Source of the DNA: Acidobacteriaceae bacterium
Lineage (GTDB): Bacteria > Acidobacteriota > Terriglobia > Terriglobales > Acidobacteriaceae
Direction of reading: 5' to 3'
Assembly: GCA_030037545.1 (NCBI GenBank)
Contig: JASHRF010000122.1
Location: 1-64,000 of the forward strand
DNA length: 64,000 bases
Under the pieces are notes generated by a model that was not told the origin of the DNA, did not search any database, and worked only from the letters and a program-made list of their open reading frames with translations. Of this stretch, positions 7,973 through 17,650 are shown in pieces; position 1 is the stretch's first letter, and each line of letters starts with the position of its first letter. The position numbers and the translations under genes were made by a program.

Positions 7973-9803
7973 ACTGCTCCTCTACTACGAGCGCGAGCTG
8001 GACTATCTGCGCAAGTCGGCCGCGCAATTTGCCGAGAAACATCCCAAAGTAGCATCGCGCCTGGTTCTTGAACCTACCAAATGCGAGGATCCGCACGTGG
8101 AGCGGCTTCTGGAAGGGTTCGCCCTGCTGGCCGCCCGGATTCACGTGAAGCTCGACGACGAGTTTCCGGAGATCACAGAAGCGCTGCTCAGCATCGTCTA
8201 CCCGCAACTGGTGCGCCCCGTCCCTTCCATGTCGGTGGTGGAATTTCAACTCGATCCGGAAAAAGGAAAACTCACCAGCGGGATGAAGATCGAGCGCAAC
8301 TCCGCGCTTTTCTCCAAGCCGGTCAGCGGCACTCCCTGCACCTTCCGCACCTGCTACGACACCACGCTGTGGCCCATCAGCGTGACCGCGGCGGAGTGGC
8401 TCCCCACCAGTCAAGTCAAACCCGCGATCAGAACCAGCGATGCCGCATGGGCCATCCGCCTGCAGCTTACCTGCGCCCGCGACGTGAGCTTCGCCGCTCT
8501 GCGGCCGGACAAGTTGCGCTTCTATCTGGATGGCGAGAGCGGCTTCGTGAACATTCTTTACGAGCTTTTGTTCAGCCGCCTGGTGCGCATCCAGGTTCGC
8601 GATCTCACTCCCAATTCCCACCACGCTCCCGTTTTTCTGGCAGCCGAGGCGCTGCAACCGGTGGGTTTCGGACCCAATGAAGGCTTGCTTCCCTATCCGC
8701 CGGTGGCCTTCGCCGGGCATCGATTGCTAATGGAGTATTTCGCCTTCCCTGAGAAGTTTCTCTTTATCGATCTCACCGGCCTGGATGCGGTGGCGAACGC
8801 AGGGTTTAAAGATGCCATCGAGGTGATTTTTCTTCTTTCCGATGTCTCCGATACCGGCAGAACGCAGCGCCTGGAGCTGGAACTTTCGCGCAAGACCTTT
8901 CGCATGGGGTGCTCCCCGGTGGTCAACCTGTTTTCGCAGGTGGCGGAGCCCATTCAGCTCAACCAGCGCCGCTCCGAGTATCCGCTCAATCCCGATGTGC
9001 GCAGGCCCTATTCCGTCGAAGTCTATTCGGTGGATGAAGTGACAGCAATCAACTCGGCCAATCAGAAGATCACCAGTTACGAGCCGTTCTATTCTCTGCG
9101 CCATTCCTCGCGCAAGGATGAGCGAACCTGTTTCTGGTCGGCCCGCCGCCGGCCTTCGGCCCGGCCTAACGACGACGGCACCGATGTCTCCCTGTCGTTG
9201 CTCGATCTGTCGCTGAATACGGTGGATCCGGAGGCAACGATTCTCTCCGTGCGCGCTACCTGCACCAACCGGGATCTGCCCGCGCGCCTGCCTTTCGGCA
9301 ACCAGGATAGCGACTTCGAACTGGAGGGAGCATCGGCAATGCGGCGCATCGTGGCGCTGCGCAAGCCCACCGCTCCCATCCGGCCTGTGCTCGGCAAAGG
9401 CGGCCTGTGGCGCCTGGTTTCCCATCTTTCCCTGAACTATCTGTCGCTGGTGGAACAGGGAAAGGACGCGCTCAAAGAAATCCTGCGGCTCTACGACGTA
9501 GGGCGCACCGCATACTCACAAAACGTGATTCAAAGCATTCTGGATATACGCAGTGCGCCCCATTTCACGCGCCTGGCTTCGCAACAGGGAATCAGCTTTG
9601 CCCGGGGCGTGAAAATTGACTTGGAAATCGATGAGGATCAGTTCTCCGGCGGCGGAGCGTTCCTGTTCGCCTCCGTCCTCGATCGATTCTTCGGGCTGAT
9701 CGCCTCGCTCAACAGCTTCACGCAGTTGAGGGTCACTACACCGCAAAGAAAGGAGGAATTGCACGAATGGGAACCCAGATCGGGACGCAGGCTCCTGCTT
9801 TAG
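7962..9803 (+). CDS. tssF: T6SS baseplate protein TssF (VasA)
   Basis: TssF is the largest wedge protein; two copies wrap TssG in each wedge. The 613-aa length is typical. The N-terminus carries the hallmark YYERELDYLRKSAAQFAEKHPKVA and then DPHVERLLEGFALLAARI and EALLSIVYPQLVRPVPSM, all strongly conserved in the family. The C-terminal part contains VLDRFFGLIASLNSFTQL and ends WEPRSGRRLLL. The start codon lies within tssE, and the final 37 bp overlap tssG. No truncation or frameshift is seen. Confidence 0.96.
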   Translation: MRDELLLYYERELDYLRKSAAQFAEKHPKVASRLVLEPTKCEDPHVERLLEGFALLAARIHVKLDDEFPEITEALLSIVYPQLVRPVPSMSVVEFQLDPEKGKLTSGMKIERNSALFSKPVSGTPCTFRTCYDTTLWPISVTAAEWLPTSQVKPAIRTSDAAWAIRLQLTCARDVSFAALRPDKLRFYLDGESGFVNILYELLFSRLVRIQVRDLTPNSHHAPVFLAAEALQPVGFGPNEGLLPYPPVAFAGHRLLMEYFAFPEKFLFIDLTGLDAVANAGFKDAIEVIFLLSDVSDTGRTQRLELELSRKTFRMGCSPVVNLFSQVAEPIQLNQRRSEYPLNPDVRRPYSVEVYSVDEVTAINSANQKITSYEPFYSLRHSSRKDERTCFWSARRRPSARPNDDGTDVSLSLLDLSLNTVDPEATILSVRATCTNRDLPARLPFGNQDSDFELEGASAMRRIVALRKPTAPIRPVLGKGGLWRLVSHLSLNYLSLVEQGKDALKEILRLYDVGRTAYSQNVIQSILDIRSAPHFTRLASQQGISFARGVKIDLEIDEDQFSGGGAFLFASVLDRFFGLIASLNSFTQLRVTTPQRKEELHEWEPRSGRRLLL

Positions 9804-10807
9804 AGCAGACCTATCTTGGCTCGCAACTCGTCGACGATGCCTGTTCGTTCGAATTCTTCCAGGCTACCGCTCTTCTGCAGCGGTTGTGCGACGAGAAGCG
9901 GCCGGTGGGCGGATTTTCCGATCCCGCCGATGAGGCGGTGCGCTTTCGAGTCAATCCCCGCCTCGGATTCCCGGCCAGCGAAATCCAGACTCTCGAGGTT
10001 CACGAGGACGCTCCCGCAGCCATGATGGTTAATTTTATGGGCCTCACCGGCCCATCGGGAGTGCTCCCACATCCCTATAGTGAGTTGATCCTGGAGCGAC
10101 TGCGCGCCAGGGACCGGAGCCTTGCCGCATTCTTCGATGTCTTCAACCATCGCGTTATCTCGCTTTTTTACCGTGCCTGGCAGAGATCGAAATTTCAGTC
10201 CGGCTACGGCGCCGGGGCCAGGGATTTTTTCACCCAATACCTGCACGATCTGATTGGAATCGGAACTCCTGGAATGGCCGAGCGGCAGGACATCGACGAT
10301 GAGGCCTTGATGCACTACATCGCGTTGGCCGCCATGCAATCCCGTTCCGCAGTGGCCCTGGAGCAGATCCTGACCGACTACTTCGAGGTTCCGCTTGAAG
10401 TCCAGCAGTTCCCCGGAACCTGGTACGGGCTGGACCGGTCGACACAATGCATCATGAACGAAGACGAATCCGTAGCCACCCAGCTCGGAGCCGGAGCCGT
10501 AGCGGGCGACGCCCTGTGGGATTGTCAGGGCTCGGTCCGCATCCGCATCGGTCCGATGGGTATAGACCGTTACAGCGACTTTCTTCCTGGGGCAAAAGGA
10601 TACGCCGCGCTTCGCGCCATTACGCGATTCTTCGGCAACGATTGCCTCGACTTCGAAGTTCAACTGGTTCTCGAGGCCGCCGAGGTACCCGGCGTCGAGC
10701 TCGATCCTGAAGCTCGCCAGCCGGCGCGCCTGGGATGGACTTCGTGGGCCAAAACCGCCCCTATGGGCACCGATCCAGACGACGCAATTCTGGCTCTGAA
10801 GGGTTGA
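9767..10807 (+). CDS. tssG: T6SS baseplate protein TssG (VasB)
   Basis: TssG forms the core of the TssF2G wedge. The 346-aa product shows family features: FEFFQATALLQRL near the N-terminus, RFRVNPRLGFPASEIQTLEV, NFMGLTGPSGVLPHPYSELILER (about 86-108), and the FQSGYGAGARDFFTQYLHDLIGIGTPGM region. The ATG at 9767 is supported by AAAGGAGGA about 10 bases upstream and lies inside the end of tssF. The TGA is followed by a single base before tssH, so tssG and tssH are tightly coupled. Confidence 0.94.
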   Translation: MGTQIGTQAPALEQTYLGSQLVDDACSFEFFQATALLQRLCDEKRPVGGFSDPADEAVRFRVNPRLGFPASEIQTLEVHEDAPAAMMVNFMGLTGPSGVLPHPYSELILERLRARDRSLAAFFDVFNHRVISLFYRAWQRSKFQSGYGAGARDFFTQYLHDLIGIGTPGMAERQDIDDEALMHYIALAAMQSRSAVALEQILTDYFEVPLEVQQFPGTWYGLDRSTQCIMNEDESVATQLGAGAVAGDALWDCQGSVRIRIGPMGIDRYSDFLPGAKGYAALRAITRFFGNDCLDFEVQLVLEAAEVPGVELDPEARQPARLGWTSWAKTAPMGTDPDDAILALKG

Positions 10808-10808
10808 T

Positions 10809-13565
10809 ATGGGACTGAATCTGAAATCGCTCATCGCCAAGCTCAATGACCAGGCCCGTGGCGCACTGGAAGGCGCTGCCGGCCTCTGCCTTTCCCGCAC
10901 TCACTACGACATCGAAATCGAGCACTTCCTGACCAAGCTGCTCGATTCCAGCGCCGGCGATTTCGCCGCCATCATCAAGCACTTCGAGGTCGACAAGTCG
11001 CGCCTGACCGGGGAACTGGCGCGCAGCATGGACAAGCTCAAGAGCGGAAACGCGCGCACTCCCGCCATCAGTCCCAGCGTGCTGAAGATGCTTACCACCG
11101 CCTGGACTATCGGATCGATCGATTTCAATGCGGGCCAGGTGCGGACCGGCTTCACCATCCTCGCCCTGGTGAGCGACGAGGAACTGTCTCGCCTCATTCA
11201 CGAGGTGAGCCGTGAATTCCAGAAAATCAATGCCGATGCGCTGCGCAAGGACCTGCTAGGAATTGTTGCGCTTTCGCAGGAGACAACAACCAGCGGTGCG
11301 GCAATTGGAGCCGGCGCCACCGGCGACGGCGCCAAGCCGATGGGCGGCAAAACACCCAATCTCGACCAATACACGATCGATCTGACCGGGAACGCCAAAA
11401 AAGGCAAGATCGATCCGGTGCTAGGCCGCGATCATGAGATTCGCCAGATCATCGATATCCTCACCCGCAGGCGTCAGAACAACCCCATCCTCACCGGCGA
11501 AGCGGGAGTGGGGAAGACCGCCGTGGTGGAGGGCTTTGCTCTGCGCGTGTCTCAGGGCGACGTTCCTCCGCCCTTGAAAAAGGTGCACGTGCGCACGCTC
11601 GATCTGGCGCTCCTGCAGGCCGGTGCCGGCGTCAAGGGAGAATTCGAAAACCGCCTGAAAGGCTTGATCGAGGAAGTAAAGGCTTCTCCCACGCCGATTA
11701 TCCTCTTTATCGATGAAGCGCATACCATGATTGGCGCCGGAGGCCAGGCAGGGCAGAATGACGCTGCCAATCTGCTCAAGCCGGCATTGGCGCGTGGCGA
11801 ACTGCGCACCGTTGCAGCCACCACCTGGTCGGAATACAAAAAGTATTTCGAAAAGGATGCGGCGCTGGCACGGCGCTTCCAGGTGGTCAAGGTGGAGGAG
11901 CCCACCGAATCGCAGTGCATGGTCATGATGCGCGGGCTGGTGGCTTCGCTTGAAAAACATCACAACGTCCGCATTCTCGACGAAGCGGTGTACGCGGCCG
12001 TGCGCCTTTCTCACCGCTATCTGGCCGGCCGGCAGTTGCCGGATAAGGCGGTAAGCATTCTCGACACCGCCTGCGCTCGCCTGGCTCTGGGGCAAAGCGC
12101 CACGCCTCCCGCCATCGAAGATCTGATCCGCCAGATCGATGCGTTGGAAGTGCAGAAGCGCATCCTCGAGCGCGAAGAGATTGTGGGCGCCGACCACCAG
12201 GAAAAGCTTGCCGATATTGCCAGTCAAAACGAAGCCGCGCAGTTGCGCCTGAAGGAACTCCAGGAACGCTGGGAAAAAGAGCGCGATCTGGTGGGCAAAA
12301 TCCGGGAATTGCATCACAAGCTGCAGACGGCGCAGACTGCGGCGGCCCAGCCCGCAGCGGCCCAAACCGAAACGACGCCGGCTGCAGCCCCGGCCGAACA
12401 GAACGGGCATCCTGCCGCGGCTCAGGAGCCGGCGGTTGCAATCGAGGCCAGCAGGACCGAATTACATGAACTGGAAACCCAGCTTGCCGCTCTGCAGGGT
12501 GAAACCGGATTGATTCGGGTTTGCGTGGATGCACAGATCGTTGGAGAAGTTCTGTCGGCATGGACAGGCATTCCGGCGGGAAAGATGCTCAAGGATGAAA
12601 TCACCACAGTGTTGAGCCTGCAGGAGCACCTGGGCAGGCGGGTGATCGGGCAGGCGCATGCCATGGAGATGATCAGCCAGCGCGTGCAGACATCGCGCGC
12701 CTCGCTCGACGACCCCAACAAACCGGTCGGCGTATTCATGCTCGTTGGACCCAGCGGCATCGGCAAAACCGAAACCGCGCTGGCGCTGAGCGACCTGCTC
12801 TACGGCGGCGAGCATAATCTCATCACCATCAATATGTCGGAGTTCCAGGAGCCGCATACCGTGTCCACGCTGAAGGGCTCGCCTCCCGGCTATGTGGGGT
12901 ACGGCGAAGGCGGGGTGCTGACGGAAGCCGTGCGCCGCCGCCCCTACTCCGTGGTCTTGCTGGACGAGGTGGAAAAGGCGCATCCCGATGTGCTGGAACT
13001 TTTCTTCCAGGTCTTCGATAAGGGCATGATGGAAGACGGGGAAGGGCGGGAGATCGATTTCAAGAACACCATCATCATTCTCACCACCAACGCCTGCACC
13101 GATCAGATGATGAAGCTGACTGCGGACCCGGAGACCAGCCCCGGACCGCGGGCTCTCATCGATGCGCTTAAGCCGGACCTGAACAAAATCTTCAAGCCGG
13201 CTTTCCTCGGCCGCATGGTGCTCATTCCCTATTACCCCATCCGCGATGAGGCCATGAAGCAGATTATCCGGCTCAAGCTGGGCAAAATTCAGCGCCGGCT
13301 CATGGAGAACCACAAGATCGCTCTCACCTACGACGATGCTTTCCTCGAGGCTGTGGCCAGCCGCTGCACCGAGGTTGAAAGTGGAGCGCGAAATGTGGAC
13401 AACATCCTCACCAACACGCTGCTTCCGGATATCTCGAGAAAGATACTGGGCAGCATGGCGGAAGGAGAAAAAATGAGCACGCTCCACGTAAGCGTGGATG
13501 CGAATGGCGAATTCGTGTATTCGAATCCGATGCTGGCTGAACTGGAGAAGGCGGAGGTCTCATAG
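10809..13565 (+). CDS. tssH: T6SS sheath-recycling AAA+ ATPase TssH (ClpV)
   Basis: ClpV disassembles contracted sheaths so that TssB and TssC can be reused. The 918-aa protein has a ClpN-type N-terminal domain and two AAA+ modules: Walker A GEAGVGKT (about 232-239) with Walker B LFIDEA (about 298-303), and Walker A GPSGIGKT (about 647-654) with VVLLDEVEKAHPDV. It lacks the general ClpB signature of a stand-alone disaggregase in this context, and its position inside the T6SS operon settles the assignment. Unusually, the middle coiled-coil region contains a 40-50 residue insert rich in Ala, Gln, Pro and Thr (about 500-550), which probably forms a flexible loop. Confidence 0.95.
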   Translation: MGLNLKSLIAKLNDQARGALEGAAGLCLSRTHYDIEIEHFLTKLLDSSAGDFAAIIKHFEVDKSRLTGELARSMDKLKSGNARTPAISPSVLKMLTTAWTIGSIDFNAGQVRTGFTILALVSDEELSRLIHEVSREFQKINADALRKDLLGIVALSQETTTSGAAIGAGATGDGAKPMGGKTPNLDQYTIDLTGNAKKGKIDPVLGRDHEIRQIIDILTRRRQNNPILTGEAGVGKTAVVEGFALRVSQGDVPPPLKKVHVRTLDLALLQAGAGVKGEFENRLKGLIEEVKASPTPIILFIDEAHTMIGAGGQAGQNDAANLLKPALARGELRTVAATTWSEYKKYFEKDAALARRFQVVKVEEPTESQCMVMMRGLVASLEKHHNVRILDEAVYAAVRLSHRYLAGRQLPDKAVSILDTACARLALGQSATPPAIEDLIRQIDALEVQKRILEREEIVGADHQEKLADIASQNEAAQLRLKELQERWEKERDLVGKIRELHHKLQTAQTAAAQPAAAQTETTPAAAPAEQNGHPAAAQEPAVAIEASRTELHELETQLAALQGETGLIRVCVDAQIVGEVLSAWTGIPAGKMLKDEITTVLSLQEHLGRRVIGQAHAMEMISQRVQTSRASLDDPNKPVGVFMLVGPSGIGKTETALALSDLLYGGEHNLITINMSEFQEPHTVSTLKGSPPGYVGYGEGGVLTEAVRRRPYSVVLLDEVEKAHPDVLELFFQVFDKGMMEDGEGREIDFKNTIIILTTNACTDQMMKLTADPETSPGPRALIDALKPDLNKIFKPAFLGRMVLIPYYPIRDEAMKQIIRLKLGKIQRRLMENHKIALTYDDAFLEAVASRCTEVESGARNVDNILTNTLLPDISRKILGSMAEGEKMSTLHVSVDANGEFVYSNPMLAELEKAEVS

Positions 13566-13607
13566 CCTCCGCACTTTCCATCTGTGCAAGGCAATGCAGG
13601 AGTGCTC

Positions 13608-14114
13608 ATGGCTGCGGGACAAACTCGGCCCGTCTGCGGATACACGAATCCGGTGAACATAAGGGACGGTACCTTGTGTCTGTGGGAGTCGCCGCCGCCG
13701 AGGCCGGTAGGCACACTCGCAATCTTCACAGTCAATGACTTCCGTGCGGTTGCCATGGACGAGGCAGATCCGGGGGAATCGTTGGATCTGGGCGGCCCGT
13801 CGGTGAGCGCGCTGCCGAGGTCGATCGAGGTAACGGAGCAGCTGATTCGCGAGGCAATGAGGGACGCCCCTCTCGAGTCGCAGCAGAAGGGCGGGATCTC
13901 GTTGCCCAGGGTGCAGCAGTTTGTGGATCGGCTTCTCGGGGGCGAGGAGCCTCCGGCGATCAAGGTGGACGACAACATGATCGTGGATGGCAATCACCGC
14001 TACATTGCGGCGCGCATTCTGGGTATCAAGCCTGTTCTTCAACCCTGGGCGGGCGGACGGCCCGCCAATGCAGTCCGATGGGAAGACCTGCCCATTGACT
14101 TGAAGTTCTGGTGA
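13608..14114 (+). CDS. ParB-like DGNHR-domain protein in the T6SS operon; cargo effector candidate
   Basis: The 168-aa protein has two parts. The first 80 residues match no domain I know. The last 90 contain a ParB/sulfiredoxin-like motif: a helix ISLPRVQQFVDRLL, then PPAIKVDDNMIVDGNHRYIAARILG with Asp127-Gly-Asn-His130-Arg, then PWAGGRP and an acidic-aromatic end. This arrangement resembles the ParB-like modules found at the ends of Rhs and other polymorphic toxins. The ATG at 13608, with CAGGAG 5 bases upstream, is chosen over a GTG at 13584. It lies between tssH and vgrG, a usual cargo position. No signal peptide or obvious adjacent immunity gene is seen. Family resemblance is recalled; the effector role is inference. 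Confidence 0.6.
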   Translation: MAAGQTRPVCGYTNPVNIRDGTLCLWESPPPRPVGTLAIFTVNDFRAVAMDEADPGESLDLGGPSVSALPRSIEVTEQLIREAMRDAPLESQQKGGISLPRVQQFVDRLLGGEEPPAIKVDDNMIVDGNHRYIAARILGIKPVLQPWAGGRPANAVRWEDLPIDLKFW

Positions 14115-14154
14115 TGCCATGCCAACCCTGATTCCTGGACAGAGAACGTAAATC

Positions 14155-16212
14155 ATGCCCTACACGCAGCAAGGCCGTCTCATTTCGCTGGAAACCCCGC
14201 TGGGCGAGGACAAGCTATTGCTGACCTCCTTTGCCGGCAGCGAAGCCATCTCGCGCCTGTTCAATTTCCGCCTGAAGATGCTCTCTGGTGATGCAGCCAT
14301 CGATTTCACGCAGATTGTGGGCCAGAACGTCACCGTCTCGCTCACACAGTCAGACGATTCCGCACGCTATTTCAATGGGATTGTGAGTCAATTCGCCTCC
14401 CTGGGAGTAGACGGCGATATGACTCGCTATGAAATGGAGGTCGTCCCTTCGGTGTGGCTCCTCACCCGCAATGCCGACTGCCATATCTTCCACAACAAAA
14501 CGGTTCAGGAAGTCATCGAGGCGGTCTTCAGCAACCGCGGAGTCAGCAACTATTCGTTCTCACTGACCGGGACCTACTCACCCATGGAGTATTGCGTGCA
14601 GTACCGGGAGACGGATTTCAACTTTATCTCGCGCTTGATGGAGCAATTCGGAATCTTCTACTTTTTCGAGCATGAGAATGGGCAACATACAATGAAGATC
14701 GCCGATTCTTCCAGCGCTCACGCGCCATGCCCTGGAGACAGCACGGCGCTGTACAACCTGGGACTGGGCGGCCTGGACGCGGGAGACGTGGTCAACACCT
14801 GGAGCGTGCGCCAGGAGTATCGAACCGGCAAGTATTCTCTCACCGACTACAACTTCAAGACGCCCTCCACCAGTCTGGTATCGAGCGAACCCACTATCGT
14901 GTCGGTGGGCGGCAACTCGGCCTACGAGTTGTTCGATTATCCCGGAGATTTCCTCACCCAGTCCGATGGCACTGCGACGACGAAGCTTCGCATGCAGGAG
15001 GAAGAGGCGGCGCATCTGGTGGTGCGCGGAACCGGCGTGTGCCGCGGCTTTGCCACAGGATACAAGTTCGATCTCCAGGACCACCCCACGGCTTCAATGA
15101 ACGGAAGCTACATCCTGACCGAGATCCAGCACCTTGCCTCCGTGGGCGGAACTTACCGCAGCGACGAAGCGCCGGGAGAGGACAGCTATGCGAATCACTT
15201 CACCTGTATTTCCGCAAACATCCCGTTCCGCCCCGTGCGCACCACTCCCAAGCCCTTTGTGCAAGGACCGCAAACGGCAGTTGTGGTTGGCAAGAGCCAG
15301 GATCAGGACTCTGCGGACGATGACAGCGCCGGCGGCGACGGCGAAGAGATCTGGGTGGATAAATATGGCCGGGTGATGGTGCTCTTTCCGTGGGATCGCA
15401 ACGGGTACTGCTCCTGCTGGGTGAGAGTGTCGCAGAACTGGGCCGGACAGGGCTGGGGCGGAGTCAATATTCCCCGGGTGGGCCAGGAAGTCATCGTGGA
15501 CTTCCTGGAGGGGGATCCGGATCGGCCCATCATCACTGGCCGGGTGTACAACGCGAGTCAGACAGTTCCGTACACTCTTCCCGATTACGGTACGCGAACC
15601 ACTTTCAAGACCCACAGTACTACCGGCGGAGGAGACGACGATTACAATGAGCTTCGTTTCGAGGACAAGACCGGCAGCGAACAGGTATTCATTCGCGGCC
15701 AATTCGACTATGACACCCGCATCAAGCACGATACGCGCGAGTGGGTGGGGAACAATCGCAGCCTGATCGTTACCCAAGACCAGATGGAGAAGGTCAGCGG
15801 CGATCTGCACGCGCAGGTCACGGGCAATCAAAACGAGAAGATCAGCGGCGACTGGAACAGCCACGTCGTGGGAAATTTCAATCACCAATCCGAACAGACC
15901 ATCTCCATCCAGGCGGGCCAGAATCTCTACGAAAAATCCGGGCAGAACTTCGCCCATCAGGCCGGCCAAATGATCCACTTGAATGCCGGAATGACCGTTG
16001 TGATCGAGGCGGGCACGGAATTGTGCCTGAAGGTGGGCGGCAACTTCATCGACATCAACCCCGCCGGTGTAACTATTGTTGGAACCATGGTGATGATCAA
16101 CAGCGGTGGTTCTGCCGGCTCGGGCTGTGGCTCAAGCCCCACCAGCCCCGCCGATCCCAAGGACCCGGACCAGGCCGATGACGGATCAAAGGGAACTAAA
16201 ATGAACAGCTGA
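14155..16212 (+). CDS. vgrG: T6SS spike protein VgrG (TssI)
   Basis: VgrG trimers form the puncturing tip on the Hcp tube and carry effectors. The 685-aa protein has the gp27-like N-terminal region (PYTQQGRLISLETPLGEDKLLL, later YCVQYRETDFNFISRLMEQFGIFYFFEHE), then the gp5 OB segment with DKYGRVMVLFPWDRNG and CWVRVSQNWAGQGWGG, and IPRVGQEVIVDFLEGDPDRPIITGRVYN. A beta-helix with Gly, Asn and Gln repeats follows (about 540-640). The tail is Gly/Ser-rich and then Asp/Pro-rich, ending DDGSKGTKMNS, with no recognised enzyme domain. Such a disordered tail may bind a tip or cargo. It follows the ParB-like gene by 40 bp. Confidence 0.95.
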   Translation: MPYTQQGRLISLETPLGEDKLLLTSFAGSEAISRLFNFRLKMLSGDAAIDFTQIVGQNVTVSLTQSDDSARYFNGIVSQFASLGVDGDMTRYEMEVVPSVWLLTRNADCHIFHNKTVQEVIEAVFSNRGVSNYSFSLTGTYSPMEYCVQYRETDFNFISRLMEQFGIFYFFEHENGQHTMKIADSSSAHAPCPGDSTALYNLGLGGLDAGDVVNTWSVRQEYRTGKYSLTDYNFKTPSTSLVSSEPTIVSVGGNSAYELFDYPGDFLTQSDGTATTKLRMQEEEAAHLVVRGTGVCRGFATGYKFDLQDHPTASMNGSYILTEIQHLASVGGTYRSDEAPGEDSYANHFTCISANIPFRPVRTTPKPFVQGPQTAVVVGKSQDQDSADDDSAGGDGEEIWVDKYGRVMVLFPWDRNGYCSCWVRVSQNWAGQGWGGVNIPRVGQEVIVDFLEGDPDRPIITGRVYNASQTVPYTLPDYGTRTTFKTHSTTGGGDDDYNELRFEDKTGSEQVFIRGQFDYDTRIKHDTREWVGNNRSLIVTQDQMEKVSGDLHAQVTGNQNEKISGDWNSHVVGNFNHQSEQTISIQAGQNLYEKSGQNFAHQAGQMIHLNAGMTVVIEAGTELCLKVGGNFIDINPAGVTIVGTMVMINSGGSAGSGCGSSPTSPADPKDPDQADDGSKGTKMNS

Positions 16213-16279
16213 GCTCGCGCCCGTGATTTTTTTGAGTGTTCTGGTCCGCGATCCGTCTACTATGGTGTAATTCCCGTAG

Positions 16280-17650
16280 ATGCCAATAAAACAGCTACAG
16301 TCCGTTCTGTGGAGCAAGGGAACTTTCCTCACGCCGCAGCACCTGCAGTTGCAGGACAAGTTTCTTGAGGACAGCATGAACTTCCGGGTTCAGGTTCTCA
16401 AGTTCTGCGCCTGGGGATTCAATGAACTGGTGCTGGACCAGGAACTGCTCGCTGACGGGCAACTCGCCGTCAGCCGCGCATCGGGCATATTTCCGGATGG
16501 ACTGCTGTTCGACATTCCGGGACCGGATCAGCCGCCACCGTCCAAATCACTGGGCGAATTCTTCGAGCCCGACATGCGCGATCTGGACATCTACCTGACG
16601 GTTCCGGATTACAGGGAAAAGGGCTTGAACGTGGCTGCGCCGGGGCGCGTCTCCACATCGCGCTATCTGAGCGAGATCGCCACTGTGCGCGATGAAAATA
16701 CAGGCCTCGGCGAAAAACCCATTCAGATTGCGCGCAAGAACCTTCGCCTGCTGGCCGGCAACGAATCGCGGGAAGGCAGCTCCGCGCTGGCTATCGCCAA
16801 CGTGGAGAAGACAGAAACGGGCGCTTTCCGGCTGAACCCGCGCTTTGTTCCTCCCTTGCTGAATGTTTCCGCCAGCGAGTATCTGCGCGGCCTGGTCAAT
16901 GGCACCCTGGAGATTCTCTCCGCAAAAAGCACCCAACTCTCCGGTTCGCGCCGGCAGAAGAATCAAAGCCTGGCCGATTTTACGACTTCCGATATTGCCA
17001 ATTTCTGGCTGCTCTACACCGTCAACTCCAACATTCCGGTGCTCAGCCATCTTCTCCTCGGACAAAGATGCCATCCCCAGGAAATTTTCTCGGCGCTCAC
17101 CGGACTGGGTGCCTCGCTGTGCACATTCTCGTCCACCATCCGGCCGCGCGACTTGCCGCTCTACGATCACTCCAATCTGAGCAAGGTATTTACCGACCTG
17201 GTGGAGAAGCTTCGCTTGCTCCTGGAAACCGTGGTCCCCACCAATGTGGTTTCGCTGCCGCTGAAAAACGTGACCAGCACCATCTACGCAGCCGCCATCG
17301 ACCAGGATAAGTACCTTGCCAACACCCGCATGTACCTGGCCATCAGCGCCGACGCCAGCGACGACACCATCATCCGGCGCGTCCCGCAACTAGCCAAAGC
17401 ATGTTCGGCGACCCACATCGATCAGCTCATCAGCAACGCTCTGCCGGGCATTACTCTCACCCACATCCCCAGTCCGCCCAGCGCCATTCCCATCAAGGTA
17501 AGGTACCAGTACTTCAGCCTGAACCAGTCGGGAGCAGCGTGGGAAACCGTGCCGCGCGCCCGCAACTTCGCGGTGTACGTGCCCGCGGAAATCTCCAATC
17601 CGCAGATGGAGCTGGTGATACTGCTCCCGCAGACTGGCGGAGCGATATGA
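16280..17650 (+). CDS. tssK: T6SS baseplate adaptor TssK, first of two tandem copies
   Basis: TssK trimers link the baseplate to the TssJLM membrane complex and resemble phage receptor-binding proteins. The 456-aa product shows the TssK opening VLWSKGTFLTPQHLQLQDKFLED, LARLLG-like central helices with NFWLLYTVNSNIPVLSHLL, the HPQEIFSALTGLGASLCTFS segment, and the end VYVPAEISNPQMELVILLPQ. A 67-bp gap after vgrG precedes it and its ribosome site is weak. Its last bases overlap the start of a second, diverged TssK gene (ATGA), so both are made from one message. Confidence 0.93.
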   Translation: MPIKQLQSVLWSKGTFLTPQHLQLQDKFLEDSMNFRVQVLKFCAWGFNELVLDQELLADGQLAVSRASGIFPDGLLFDIPGPDQPPPSKSLGEFFEPDMRDLDIYLTVPDYREKGLNVAAPGRVSTSRYLSEIATVRDENTGLGEKPIQIARKNLRLLAGNESREGSSALAIANVEKTETGAFRLNPRFVPPLLNVSASEYLRGLVNGTLEILSAKSTQLSGSRRQKNQSLADFTTSDIANFWLLYTVNSNIPVLSHLLLGQRCHPQEIFSALTGLGASLCTFSSTIRPRDLPLYDHSNLSKVFTDLVEKLRLLLETVVPTNVVSLPLKNVTSTIYAAAIDQDKYLANTRMYLAISADASDDTIIRRVPQLAKACSATHIDQLISNALPGITLTHIPSPPSAIPIKVRYQYFSLNQSGAAWETVPRARNFAVYVPAEISNPQMELVILLPQTGGAI

